From Clostridiales bacterium UBA4039 (lineage in GTDB: Bacteria > Bacillota > Clostridia > Lachnospirales > Vallitaleaceae), in NCBI GenBank assembly GCA_002382805.1, contig DGAD01000033.1, positions 1 to 57,879 of the forward strand: a stretch of DNA of 57,879 nt, read 5' to 3'. Positions within the stretch are counted from its first letter, which is position 1, and every line of letters begins with the position of its first letter. Under the pieces are notes generated by a model, which ran no database searches, was not told where the DNA came from, and was given only the letters and a program-made list of their open reading frames with translations. A program made the translations under genes and the position numbers. Positions 43,417-53,900 of the stretch are shown piece after piece.

Positions 43417-44766
43417 TTGAAGCGTGAATTAGAACATAATCTGACGACGGGAAGCATTGGAAAATCATTGGTGGTTTTTAGTTTGCCGATGATATTAGGT
43501 AATCTTATTCAACAGTTATATAATGTAGCAGATACCTTGATTGTAGGGAAAAAAATTGGACCTACTGCTCTTTCGGCAGTAGGTTCTTCATATGCCCTGA
43601 TGGTCCTTTTGACATCGATTGTTTTGGGGCTTTGTATGGGAAGTGGAGTTGTCTTTGCCCAGCTTTATGGAGCAAAAAAACTAGAAGCCATGAAAATAAG
43701 TGTTTTTAACGCCTTTGTTTTTGTAGCTATGTCGTCCCTTATCATCAATCTTTTGTCCTACGTATTGTTAGAGCAATTTATTATATGGCTAAATATTCCA
43801 AAGCAAGCAGTTGAGATGACACGCCAATATCTGACCATTATTCTTGGTGGAATGTTTTTTGTGACGATCTATAATTTCATAGCGGCGATCTTTCGAAGTA
43901 TTGGAAATACAATAATGCCACTAATTTTTCTTGGAGTGGCGGCGTTGACAAATATAGCGTTGGATATTGTATTTGTTATCTTTTTGAATATGGGTGTTGC
44001 AGGTGCTGCTTGGGCGACATTTATAGCTCAGGCATTATCTGCTTTGTGTATTTCTATTTATTTTTTGATGAAAGCGCGATATCTATGCCCAAATAGAAGG
44101 CACATGCATCTTGAACGAAGTATCATGCGAAGTGTCATTGATTATTCTGCACTCACAGCGATTCAACAATCGATTATGAATTTTGGCATTTTAATGGTTC
44201 AAGGTCTTGTCAATAGTTTTGGATTTTATGCCAGTGCAGCTTTTGCGGTGGTTGTAAAGATTGATGCTTTTGCCTATATGCCAGCTCAAGATTTTGGGAA
44301 TGCCTTTGCAACATATGTAGCTCAAAATTATGGTGCAGAACGGTTTGACCGAATAAAAAAAGGCGTTCTGGCAACACTTAAGATATCCGCAAGCTTTTGC
44401 TTAATGAGCTCACTTATCGTTGTTGTTTTTGATAGAGAATTTATGCTGATTTTTGTCCAGCCAGAGCAAACGCAAATTATTGAGATAGGGGTAAATTATC
44501 TACGAATTGTCGGAGCGTCGTATATTGGAATTGGTGTGCTGTTTTTGCTCTATGGGCTGTATAGGGGACTTGGAAAGACACAAATGTCCATTGTGCTGAC
44601 GATTATTTCATTAGGTTCGCGGGTTGCACTTGCCTATCTGTTATCCTCTTTTCCTGGGATTGGCATGGCAGGAATATGGGTTGCAGTTCCTATTGGATGG
44701 ATGCTTGCAGATGCATTTGGGATATGGCATTACAGAAAATACGCACAGGAGATGCTTCGAATTTAA
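43417..44766 (+). CDS. MATE-family efflux transporter (second copy, different subfamily)
   Basis: The protein has 449 residues with 12 transmembrane segments. LSVGSSYALMVLLTSIVLGL-like segments, IGNTIMPLIFLGVAALTNIALDIVF and MGVAGAAWATFIAQALSALC match the NorM/DinF-type MATE fold. The sequence differs clearly from the 40493 gene, so it is not a recent duplicate. It starts TTG after GGAGG. A broken MerR gene follows. Confidence 0.88.
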   Translation: MKRELEHNLTTGSIGKSLVVFSLPMILGNLIQQLYNVADTLIVGKKIGPTALSAVGSSYALMVLLTSIVLGLCMGSGVVFAQLYGAKKLEAMKISVFNAFVFVAMSSLIINLLSYVLLEQFIIWLNIPKQAVEMTRQYLTIILGGMFFVTIYNFIAAIFRSIGNTIMPLIFLGVAALTNIALDIVFVIFLNMGVAGAAWATFIAQALSALCISIYFLMKARYLCPNRRHMHLERSIMRSVIDYSALTAIQQSIMNFGILMVQGLVNSFGFYASAAFAVVVKIDAFAYMPAQDFGNAFATYVAQNYGAERFDRIKKGVLATLKISASFCLMSSLIVVVFDREFMLIFVQPEQTQIIEIGVNYLRIVGASYIGIGVLFLLYGLYRGLGKTQMSIVLTIISLGSRVALAYLLSSFPGIGMAGIWVAVPIGWMLADAFGIWHYRKYAQEMLRI

Positions 44767-44784
44767 GGCTATGCAAACGGGAGT

Positions 44785-44795
44785 TATGCTATAAT
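44785..44795 (+). promoter_or_regulatory. extended -10 before the broken MerR gene
   Basis: TATGCTATAAT, identical to the box at 41883. Confidence 0.55.
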
Positions 44796-44823
44796 AAGCG
44801 TATAAAACAACGAGGTGATGTAA

Positions 44824-44960
44824 GTGTATAAGAAGTACCAAACAAAAGACTTATTAAAATGCCTAGGGGTCCCAAGAGATACATTACGATTTTATGAGAA
44901 AAAAGGACTCCTAAATCCCCACAAGGATAGTGAAAATAATTATAGAAATTATGATGAGAC
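44824..44960 (+). pseudogene. MerR regulator, N-terminal fragment only
   Basis: Starting at GTG after CGAGGTG, the frame reads YKKYQTKDLLKCLGVPRDTL and RFYEKKGLLNPHKDSENNYR, a normal MerR HTH. It then loses family resemblance after NYRNYDE and runs out in 69 codons, while oxidoreductase sequence follows in another frame. The rest of the regulator has been deleted. Confidence 0.8.
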
Positions 44961-44965
44961 TTATA

Positions 44966-45385
44966 CAACACTTAAGACCATCAATGGGCGATGGAAAGGT
45001 AATGGGGTTCATAATACAGGCAGGATTTATTGAGACGCAGCAACATAAATACATTGAACCTTATTTTGCATCATTGACTAGACGATTGAATTATAACTAC
45101 TTAGGAACTGTTTCAAAAGGTGAAGCTGCGGGAATCTATATGTTTCCTTGGCTGTTTAAGAATGTGTTGAGGCAATTTAGCAGATTGGGGAGCCGTTATG
45201 AACAGCTTCGGTGTTTTGAGCAAACGATTACATCGGCATTGGAAAAACCTTATGAACTTTCAAGATTCAAAGTGGGTATACTTCAGTTTCTTTGTGAATC
45301 CGGGCTGAATGATTTTGGCTGGCATCACGAGTTAAAGAAGAACAATGCATATGATAAAAGATTAGATAAGCCATTTTTCTTTTAA
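44966..45385 (+). pseudogene. flavin/NAD(P)H-dependent oxidoreductase, C-terminal fragment
   Basis: From about 44966 one frame reads LRPSMGDGKVMGFIIQAGFI, EPYFASLTRRLNYNYLGTVS, KGEAAGIYMFPWLFKNVLRQ and ends KKNNAYDKRLDKPFFF. This looks like the C-terminal ~140 residues of a clostridial flavodoxin-like NAD(P)H oxidoreductase. No N-terminal FMN-binding part is present and it is fused out of frame to the MerR fragment. An in-frame ATG (44930) exists, but the product would lack the nucleotide-binding core. Confidence 0.7.
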
Positions 45386-45445
45386 ACTGTGGAGGAAAGT
45401 TGTGGTATAATTATATAATAGAGCGGAATATGCAAGAGGATTACT

Positions 45446-45476
45446 TAAGATTTTACTAACGAATCCTAAGATTTTA
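45446..45476. promoter_or_regulatory. two direct repeats TAAGATTTTA, 21 bp apart, before the response regulator
   Basis: TAAGATTTTA occurs at 45446-45455 and 45467-45476, spaced by two DNA turns. This is the layout expected for an AraC-type response regulator binding as a tandem dimer. An ATTACAA...TTGTAAT inverted repeat lies just downstream (45484-45515). Autoregulation is inferred. Confidence 0.6.
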
Positions 45477-45566
45477 TATGTTCATTACAACGAAAAACAA
45501 TTAATATTGTAATTAGTGAATTTTTTAACGTTGTATATAGAACATGAATAGTGTGAGGATAGTGTT

Positions 45567-46295
45567 ATGTATAAGGTTTTTTTACTTGATGATGATGAAC
45601 TAATTCTACAAGAGCTACTTGAAAGGGTTCCATGGATGGATAACGGTTTTGAGGTTATCGGTTATGAGAGCAATCCCGTTCAGGCGTTGCGGCGTATACC
45701 ACAGCTGTGCCCGGACGTTATTTTTAGTGATCTAAAAATGCCGGATATTGATGGACATGCCTTTATGAAATCGTTGATTGATTCGAATTTGCAGTTTGAA
45801 TTTGTTATGTTAAGTGCGTATGGTACTTTTGATGATGCGCGAACTTTTTTCAACCATTCCGGCTTCGACTATATTTTAAAACCAGTACAGATAGAGGAGC
45901 TGCAATTAGTTTTAGAAAGGCTAGCCAATAAACTCTCCAAAAAACGGGCATTCTCGCCCAATACATCAAAAGAAAACATAACTCCTGCATTTCTTGAGCT
46001 CACAGACTATCTAGAGAATAATTTTCAAGAAAAATTTTCATTAAATAAGCTTTCAAAGCAATTTGCACTGAGCCCAGGCTATATATGTAATCTTTTTTCA
46101 AAATATTATAATACGACGTTGACCTGTTTTCTTACAAATCTAAGAATGAAGCATGCAGCTTCACGCATTCTTCAAAGCAATCTTTCACTTAAGGAAATAG
46201 CTATTGAATGTGGCTATGTTGACTACTATTATTTTAATAAGGTGTTTAAAGAATACTATGGAATGGCGCCAAGCAAATATATTCAACAAGATTAA
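45567..46295 (+). CDS. response regulator, REC-AraC (YesN-like)
   Basis: The protein has 242 residues. Receiver domain 1-115: acidic residues D8-D10, phosphoacceptor D55 (IFSDLKMPD), T/S position in MLSAYG, and Lys in YILKPV. The AraC-type HTH pair covers about 140-240 (FSLNKLSKQFALSPGYICNL, LKEIAIECGYVDYYYFNKVF). A short linker (KKRAFSPNTSKEN) joins them. It is first in the operon with two solute-binding proteins and the histidine kinase. The tandem repeats 90-120 bp upstream suggest autoregulation. Confidence 0.9.
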   Translation: MYKVFLLDDDELILQELLERVPWMDNGFEVIGYESNPVQALRRIPQLCPDVIFSDLKMPDIDGHAFMKSLIDSNLQFEFVMLSAYGTFDDARTFFNHSGFDYILKPVQIEELQLVLERLANKLSKKRAFSPNTSKENITPAFLELTDYLENNFQEKFSLNKLSKQFALSPGYICNLFSKYYNTTLTCFLTNLRMKHAASRILQSNLSLKEIAIECGYVDYYYFNKVFKEYYGMAPSKYIQQD

Positions 46296-46344
46296 CATAA
46301 AAATTTATCCCGAATATAATCTATGATAGGAATGGATAGTGTGA

Positions 46345-47907
46345 ATGGATGTTAAGAAAAAGCACAAAAAGATTGTTTTTTTAATGCAACTTCTATTAAT
46401 CATTGTACTCGTTATGATTTTTGTAGCTGAGAGACAGGCAATGAAAGCTGGGACGGATAAAAAAGTCATCACTATTGCTATTGTTCAAGATGATCGTGTA
46501 CAAGATTATACGACGAATTATTATACAAACTGGCTTGAAGCACAGACAAATTGCTCAATTGAATTTGAGTATATTCCCCATGGATACAAAAAAGAATATA
46601 TAAAGGCATTGCTTACAGCAGAGCCGGGAAAAATTGATGTTGTGATTTTACCTCAAGATCAATCTATAGTCACGAATGAAGAGTTTTTAAGTTATGTGAG
46701 CAAAGGGCTAGTCTATAACCTAAATAGCTTGACCCATGACAAGACAAACTACTATAGTATTTTAAATCATCCGGGGCATCCTGGACTCAAAGAGAGCCTA
46801 TTGATTGATGAGCAGCTGTATTATTTTCCTAATGCAAAAACGTCAAGAACCAGTAAGAACTTTCAGACATTTTGGATAAATGTCAAATGGTTAAAAGCCT
46901 TGGGGCTTGAGATTCCTACAACCACAAAAGAACTATATGAAGTGTTAAAAGCTTTTCATGATAGGGATCCTAACGGTAACGGTATTAGGGATGAACTGCC
47001 GCTAGTTGGATGTGAGGCCGACTACGCCCTTCAAAGCTATAACTTTCTTCTCAATGCTTTCGCATACAACGATCCAGTTAATTTACGATTTGTAAAAAAA
47101 GATAGCGTGTCCATTTATTCTCCGACAACCGATGAGTTTCGTGAAGGATTAAAGTATTGCCATAAGCTATATTCAGAAAACTTATTGGCAGAGATTAGTT
47201 TTTCTTTTTCTCAGAATCAAATATTAGAAACGGTGTGCTCGCCGCAAGATCTTGTGGGAGCCTTTGCTAGTCAGAGTATCGTTGATAATATATATGCCAA
47301 TGCACCGTCAATTTTATCGTGCTACGTCCAAGTGCCACCGTTAATAGGACCCAATGGATATCAAAATGCCATATATACGATGCCAAAACCTTCGATTGGA
47401 GCATTTATTCCGGCAAATGCTAAGAAGCCTGTGGAAGCTTTTAAAGTCCTAGATGCTATGATTTCAGAGGAAGGCGCATTAATTGGAGCTTTTGGCGAGT
47501 ATGATGTCGACTGGACATTTTCCCTTGGGGAAGACCTCTCACTTTATGGAAATAAAGCAGAAATTGTGACGTTAAATTATCTTAAGAGTAAAACTCAAAA
47601 CAAAAATTATGCAGGGGCAGGGGTTCGCTATGTTGATGCCATGTATGTAGACGGAGTAGCTTGGAATGGGGATAATTCATTGGTAGAATTTTTGGATGCA
47701 CGTGCGGTAAAAGTCTATGAACCCTTTTATAACAGAAGGCTCCAAGAAGACATACGCTATATATCCACCCAAGTGGATGAACCTGTGGAATTAGCCAGAT
47801 ATACTGATGCGATGATAACAAAATTTATTACCGGAGAATGTGATATATATTCCAAGGACCAGTGGAAAGCTTTTGTAGAGCGTAGTAACGAGCTGATGGG
47901 AGGATAA
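46345..47907 (+). CDS. membrane-anchored extracellular solute-binding protein (sugar type)
   Basis: The protein has 520 residues. The N-terminus has a hydrophobic anchor (KIVFLMQLLLIIVLVMIFVA) without a lipobox Cys, so it may stay anchored rather than be released. The mature part is a family-1-like/LipO-type binding fold (ITIAIVQDDRVQDY, ...FWINVKWLKALGLEIPTTTKELYEVLKAF). A calcium-loop-like DRDPNGNGIRDELPL at about 208-222 is typical of these oligosaccharide binders. There are no permease or ATPase genes beside it. In this operon it probably presents a ligand to the kinase. Confidence 0.8.
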   Translation: MDVKKKHKKIVFLMQLLLIIVLVMIFVAERQAMKAGTDKKVITIAIVQDDRVQDYTTNYYTNWLEAQTNCSIEFEYIPHGYKKEYIKALLTAEPGKIDVVILPQDQSIVTNEEFLSYVSKGLVYNLNSLTHDKTNYYSILNHPGHPGLKESLLIDEQLYYFPNAKTSRTSKNFQTFWINVKWLKALGLEIPTTTKELYEVLKAFHDRDPNGNGIRDELPLVGCEADYALQSYNFLLNAFAYNDPVNLRFVKKDSVSIYSPTTDEFREGLKYCHKLYSENLLAEISFSFSQNQILETVCSPQDLVGAFASQSIVDNIYANAPSILSCYVQVPPLIGPNGYQNAIYTMPKPSIGAFIPANAKKPVEAFKVLDAMISEEGALIGAFGEYDVDWTFSLGEDLSLYGNKAEIVTLNYLKSKTQNKNYAGAGVRYVDAMYVDGVAWNGDNSLVEFLDARAVKVYEPFYNRRLQEDIRYISTQVDEPVELARYTDAMITKFITGECDIYSKDQWKAFVERSNELMGG

Positions 47908-47911
47908 TGGA

Positions 47912-49099
47912 GTGAAGGTAAAAAACATAGGTATAGCGATATTGATTTGTACGGCATTATCCGTTTTGTTGATTGCATGTACAAGCAGTGCAAATCAACA
48001 AAGCACACAACAGATATTTTTAAAGGACTGGGAAGTAGCGGCTAATCTTGATGCAAACCAAACACCGGATGAATTATATCAGGCGGCGTTAAAAGAAGAC
48101 ATTTTAACCATCTATTCTGTGACAACACGTTTATTTGATACAAAAAAATATTTTGAAGAAGCATATCCAGGATTGACAGTTGAAATAAAAGACATTCGAA
48201 GTAAAGATGCGATTAAGATGATACGTAATAATTATGAGGCGAATTCTTTTGAATGTGATATTCTTATCTGCAGTGACAGCGCGGGTAACCTTTATAATGA
48301 GCTTATTGAACCGGGATTGATTTTACCCTATGTTCCATGGGATATTGAGTCAAAAATCAAAAGCAATCATATAAATAGCAAGTTGAATTTTTTGGATGAA
48401 GTCATTTTATTTGTGTATAATAGTGCGCGTTATAATCAAAGTCCAATCGCCAATATATGGGAGATTACCCAAGAGCAATATAAAGATAAAATTGTCATGG
48501 CATCACCTTTGAGTTCATTTAGCACCTATGGTTTTTGTGCGACCGTATTAACAGAAGAAGAAAAAATGCTCGCTGCCTATAGGGCATATTTTGGACAAGA
48601 GCCTGTTTTAGACAAGGGGGTGTCGATAGGTGAATATTTTTGGGAGCAGGCGGCAAAAAATATAGTTTTTGTGAATACGAGTGATGAGGTGGCAGAAGGC
48701 ATCGGAAGTTCAGGGGAAAACGGATATGACTTAGGGATTATGCTGTCGAGTAAATTAAGACTGTGTGAACTTGGCTACCATTTTGAACCGATCTATGAAC
48801 TGGACCCATTTGCAGCAGTGTATACGCCCAATAGTGTTATGTTAGTTGCAGGGGGCAAGAATACGAATTCGGCAAAACTTTTTGTAAGGTTTTTGCTGGG
48901 TGAAACGGATGGAACAGGCAAAGGTTATATGCCTTTTTCTACACCGGGAACATGGTCATGTCGGGAAGATATACAAGATGGCAATGATGTCAGCTTAGAA
49001 GATATGGATGTGGTAAACTACGCCAACAGTTTCATTGATAACAACACAGATTATTTGGACCATTTCTTTCAGGGGTTATTAAAGGAGAATATTAATTAA
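47912..49099 (+). CDS. solute-binding lipoprotein, iron/thiamine/2-AEP-like fold
   Basis: The protein has 395 residues with lipobox LLIAC (C23). The mature region begins ELYQAALKEDILTIYSVTTR and includes FECDILICSDSAGNLYNELI, GENGYDLGIMLSSKLRLC and YTPNSVMLVAGGKNTNSAKLFVRFLLG. This resembles the AfuA/FutA/PhnS class of periplasmic-binding proteins with type II fold. GTG 47912 is 4 bp after the preceding stop. It differs in fold class from its neighbour, so the operon can sense two different solutes. Confidence 0.8.
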   Translation: MKVKNIGIAILICTALSVLLIACTSSANQQSTQQIFLKDWEVAANLDANQTPDELYQAALKEDILTIYSVTTRLFDTKKYFEEAYPGLTVEIKDIRSKDAIKMIRNNYEANSFECDILICSDSAGNLYNELIEPGLILPYVPWDIESKIKSNHINSKLNFLDEVILFVYNSARYNQSPIANIWEITQEQYKDKIVMASPLSSFSTYGFCATVLTEEEKMLAAYRAYFGQEPVLDKGVSIGEYFWEQAAKNIVFVNTSDEVAEGIGSSGENGYDLGIMLSSKLRLCELGYHFEPIYELDPFAAVYTPNSVMLVAGGKNTNSAKLFVRFLLGETDGTGKGYMPFSTPGTWSCREDIQDGNDVSLEDMDVVNYANSFIDNNTDYLDHFFQGLLKENIN

Positions 49100-49103
49100 T
49101 AGA

Positions 49104-50801
49104 ATGGTTACCCATAAGAATTCACTGTTAAAAAAATTGGAACTCACCTTACTTGCTCTTGGAATTGCTGTACTTTTCATATGGTTTTTCTTCTATGTGT
49201 CGATGCAAAATGTTTTACAGCAGCATACGATTCATAACATGGAGCAAACATCTTTGCGCATTATCTCGCAGTTAAATCAATCCTTTTTACACTTAGAAGA
49301 GGTTTCTTTTGCGATGTCAAAAAATGACAACGTTAAAAAAATGTTGTTATCCAAAGAACATATTGAATTTTATCAGAAGGCGGAAGCGGTCAATACAGAC
49401 CTTAATGCAATGATAAAAAATTCAATGTTTGCTGAAAAAGTCATTATTTTTTCCAATGACAATCGCTTTTATCGTTTTTCTGGACAATTAAATAATACCA
49501 GCATCAAACGCTTACAAGGTTTAATTAGGAATAATAAAAATGCAAAGCATATTCAAATCTTACTTGATGGTGAGAAATATATCGGATATACTATATCGAT
49601 TTTTGATACGGGAGAAATCCCATGTGGACATATTGTTATGCTTATTAGTGAAACAGAGATTCAGCAACTGTTTTTAAGAGCAGAAGGGGATGAAAATATA
49701 ACGATACTCTTAGGGGCTAAGGATACGATTATTACATCAAATCAGCCTATGCTTCAAGGGATGCGTATTGCTGAGTTTGAAAAAAGTCAGACACATGTTA
49801 TACGTAGAAACATTGGATTTACACCATTTGAGCTGATTATTTCATATACAGATACGGATAAAAGTTTACATTTGTTTTTTATATTGGCGCTTGTGATATT
49901 GATTTTAATGCTTCTCGTTGTCTTTTGGTCCTTTATTAGTGTATGGAAAAAGAATTTTTTTATACCCATTCAAAAAATTATTACGGAGGTTGAGACTTAT
50001 GATAGTGGGACGCATAGCTGTTTGTCTCTTACAGGATATGTTTATTTGGACGGATTGATACATCGGATTAATGATATGATTAGCCGAATTGAGCTTAAAG
50101 AACGGGAGCTTTATAAAGCAACGTTATCTTTACATGAGGCAGAAATTGTCAAACAGCAGTCCTTGATTGTTTCCCTGAAGAAGCAAATTAGTGCCCATTT
50201 TACGATAAATGTTCTGAGCATTATCAAAGCGCTTTCTAATCAAGGGGAAAATAGTAAAGCGGGATTGCTGTGCGATGGGCTATCCTCCCTTTATCGATAT
50301 GCGAATGAAGGGGATTCTTATATTAATGGTTTAGAAGAATTTTTTATTCTAAGAAAATATATAGGTATTATGGAAATACGCTATCCACACCGTTTTTGTG
50401 TGGAGATTGATATGGAGGATTACTTAGAGGAAATCAAATTACCAAGAATGCTTTTACAACCGATTATAGAAAATAGTATTGTTCATGGATTTAATAGTAG
50501 TAAGGCGATGAACAATATTTTAGGCACAATACATATATACAGCCGTTTGTATCGGGATAAAATCGATATCATTGTTGAAGATAATGGGTGTGGAATGGAC
50601 GAAGACGCTTTGGAACGGCTTCAAGTACAGATTAATCATATTTCTACAGAAGAAAATATGGAAGTTGAAGGGCTGTCCCATGTAGCACTTATCAACATTC
50701 AAAGAAGAGTTATCTCCTATTTTGGAGATACCTATGGTCTTCATATCGAATCTACGGAACAACAAGGGACAAAAGTTGTACTATCCCTTCCAATAATTTA
50801 A
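49104..50801 (+). CDS. YesM-type sensor histidine kinase
   Basis: The protein has 565 residues. Transmembrane segments are at about 16-34 and 252-274, with a ~215-residue extracellular sensor between them (dCACHE/YesM-like). The His_kinase domain has LKKQISAHFTINVLSIIKAL with the phospho-acceptor at H365; the family norm is QxNPHFxxN, so Pro is replaced by Ala and the pattern is diverged. The N-box is LLQPIIENSIVHGF and the G-box DNGCGMD. ATG 49104 lies 4 bp after the lipoprotein stop. It should phosphorylate D55 of the response regulator. Confidence 0.88.
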   Translation: MVTHKNSLLKKLELTLLALGIAVLFIWFFFYVSMQNVLQQHTIHNMEQTSLRIISQLNQSFLHLEEVSFAMSKNDNVKKMLLSKEHIEFYQKAEAVNTDLNAMIKNSMFAEKVIIFSNDNRFYRFSGQLNNTSIKRLQGLIRNNKNAKHIQILLDGEKYIGYTISIFDTGEIPCGHIVMLISETEIQQLFLRAEGDENITILLGAKDTIITSNQPMLQGMRIAEFEKSQTHVIRRNIGFTPFELIISYTDTDKSLHLFFILALVILILMLLVVFWSFISVWKKNFFIPIQKIITEVETYDSGTHSCLSLTGYVYLDGLIHRINDMISRIELKERELYKATLSLHEAEIVKQQSLIVSLKKQISAHFTINVLSIIKALSNQGENSKAGLLCDGLSSLYRYANEGDSYINGLEEFFILRKYIGIMEIRYPHRFCVEIDMEDYLEEIKLPRMLLQPIIENSIVHGFNSSKAMNNILGTIHIYSRLYRDKIDIIVEDNGCGMDEDALERLQVQINHISTEENMEVEGLSHVALINIQRRVISYFGDTYGLHIESTEQQGTKVVLSLPII

Positions 50802-50834
50802 CGCTAAAATGTGAATATTTTACCAAAACATGTG

Positions 50835-50866
50835 AAGCCTCTCAATTTTTTAATTGAGGAGCTTTC
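50835..50866 (+). terminator. terminator after the sensor operon
   Basis: AAGC-CT-CTCAATT pairs with AATTGAG-GA-GCTT around TTTT. The trailing sequence is TTTCTAT, so the U-run is weak. Confidence 0.7.
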
Positions 50867-50917
50867 TATATAATAAACGGGATGTGATTAAAATCAATTA
50901 AGGAGGAAAAAAAGATT

Positions 50918-53900
50918 ATGAACAACAGAGTATTATCGTGGGTTATTGTTATATGTATGATAATGACCTTGTTGCAAGGGGAAGTCTTGGCAGGTACGGT
51001 TGAGGCACCACAACCGCCTGAAAATCTTAAGATTTCAATAGGGGAGTATTATCAAACACGACCAACACTAAAATGGGATAAAAAAGATTATGACTGCGAA
51101 TATGGGGTGCATTTTAGTCAGTTCAATACATTAAATATACGTTCTGAGAATTGGATGGCGATAGAAAAAATTGATTTTGAACAGATTATGAATAAGAGTA
51201 CGGATGAATCCTGGCAATATCAATTAAATGGCAGTAATGATGTGGTTGAACTAAAGACAATCGTATCAACAAGCACCTATGACACAGAGTCTGAGTATGT
51301 GCGATTTCCCTATACGATGAACTTTATGTCGACAAAAAAAGCACCTATAGATGTGACCAAATTTGTTAAGGAGTCAGATGAAAATTATACGACGGTACTG
51401 TATACAATCAAAGATTTGCCAGCAAACAGTACAGCAAATTTAGTGTATACAGACAATCCTTCAAAAGGTTATAGAAAAGAGATACTTGAAATTAATGCAG
51501 AGGGGGTTTTAGTATTTGAAGAGCTTATCCCAAATACTTCCACTGACCCCATGGAAGAGGATAGCTTTGATCGATATCTCATAGTATTTACAGACCCGGC
51601 AGTGAACGAAACCGATAAAATATATTCAGTAAATCAACAAATATATCCGCTGAATAAGGCGATAACGCCTACATATCAACATTCGCAAACTTTAACATTT
51701 GATCAAAATCAATTTGATGAGTATGGTGGAGGAAATTATGAGCTTAGGATAGAACAAGGAAAATCCAAACAAATCCTTGCCACGAATTCGGCAGGAACAG
51801 AAGGGGGATCCATACTATATTATTCTTCATTTCCAGACAGTGAGTCACCTAAAGTATTGGTACACCCAACGACCGGAGTTGTAACAGCGACGGGAGAGGT
51901 TGGAGATATATGGTGGGTATATGCGCTAGCAGGGTCAACCCAAAACCCAGATGGAACAGGAAACTATGCACCGGCTTCCAATGCCTATATGGTTAGGATT
52001 GTAGCTGACGTAGGCGAGGGTACATACATGCCACCATCTGATATGAAGTTTGAATTGGATTCCCAAGACAGATATGCAACATTGCCTCTAATTTCAAGAA
52101 AAGATCTTGATGCATATTATCCGGATGCATATATTAGCTATGTTACAGAATCAGAATATATGACAGATTGGAGTGGAAGACCATCTTCATCATTGGCAAC
52201 GGTTGAATCGAGCATGTTTATCGATAAAAAGGTTAATGATGAATGGGTGCATTCGATTAAGCAATATACACTGTACAATGAGTTTGACGTTAATGGAGAG
52301 ATAATGTATTCAGAGGAAGTTCCCTTTGACTGCGATGTGACAATAACGAACAAATATTTGGATGAACTAACAGCAACATATAATACAAGTGTAGAGAATA
52401 TAGATGGTGAAGATAAGACAGTATATACATATACAGTTTCTGATTTGCCTTTGGGAAGAACAACGGTCTTTATGTGCACATCTGACATTGCGGTGCGAAC
52501 AGGGATAGATTTTTTTCATAGTGAAGATGGAACGCTTATTTTTCAAGATTATGTTACGCAGCGATATCCTAGCGGCCGCTTTGGATTAGCAACGGATACA
52601 AGAGATAAGGATTTAGCAGTATATGTAACGGCTTTTACAAATCCTACTATCTCAGGAACAAAGGTGAGTTTTACACAAGAAACCCATAAATTGAATTTTA
52701 TACAAGATGATGGTTTGGTAGCACAAGACATTGTATGGGATACTGGCGATGGGGGAATTGCAACAACCTATGGTACAGATATTGCTGGAAAAAAAGCAAC
52801 AAATTTAAGTACAGGCGGTGGGGGAATTACCTACTCAAGCAGTGATACTTCTGTAGCTACGGTTAACTCAAGTACAGGAGAACTAACCATAATTGGTGCC
52901 GGAGAGGCGAAAATCACAGCAACTGCTGCAAAAGTAGAGGGAACATATAGAGAGAGCGCCATAACATATCCATTGACGGTTCACAAGAAAAACATTACGG
53001 CCAAAGTTGATACTAAGACCAAAGTTTTTGGCGAGGCGAATCCTGAATTAACCTATACAATCTCAAATACGGATTTAGTTGGTGATGATGTGAAACAAGA
53101 CTTGGGCATTAACTTATCAACAGCGGCAACAGTTAAGTCGGATGTAGGAGAATATGCAATTACAGGTTCGACTTCAAGCAACAACTACTTCGTAAAAATA
53201 GAACCTGCAATCTTAACCATTACCAAGGCTTTGGCACCGAATATAAAAGATACAGTTCGAACCTTATATTATGCGATGGACTATACAAATCTTGACATCG
53301 CGATATCCACATTGCCTCAAGATTGTGGAACAATAAGCGTTGTGGCAGGAGCTGTCACGGGGGATGAGGCGATGCTTGATGGTGAGGTGCAGACGACGGA
53401 CATGGGGATAAAGCTTTCAACATATGCAGGAAGTGTTGGAGATTCTATAGCCATCCCTATTACCGTGTCAATGCAAAACTATGAAGATGTTCATACCAAA
53501 GTCATTATAACGCTGGTGGATAAAACGCTTGTGACCATTACAGGTGTTAAGGTGGAAAATAAAAAATACGACGCCAATGCAATAACGGCTGTGGGTAAGC
53601 CAGTGGGAACCTATAACGATGCGAATACACCCATCATCTATACAGGCGATGATTTTCAATTTATTTGGAGGTCAGGCGCAACGACACTGCCAGAAGCACC
53701 CAAAGATACAGGGGAGTACTCATTGACCGTTAAAATACCTGATACCAATACTCAATATATCGGTCAGCTAGGTCCTATGAATTTTACAATAACACCTGCA
53801 GCATTAACCATTAAGCCAACGGATCTAAAAATATATAATGGTGCAGACCTTCCGACGCCAACAGATGTAGACTATATCGGACTTAAAGGTCAAGACACAA

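Noticed and set aside
46345..49099. The two binding proteins as parts of a normal ABC importer operon
   Set aside because: No permease or ATPase gene lies within the operon or its neighbours; the flanking genes are a regulator and a kinase.
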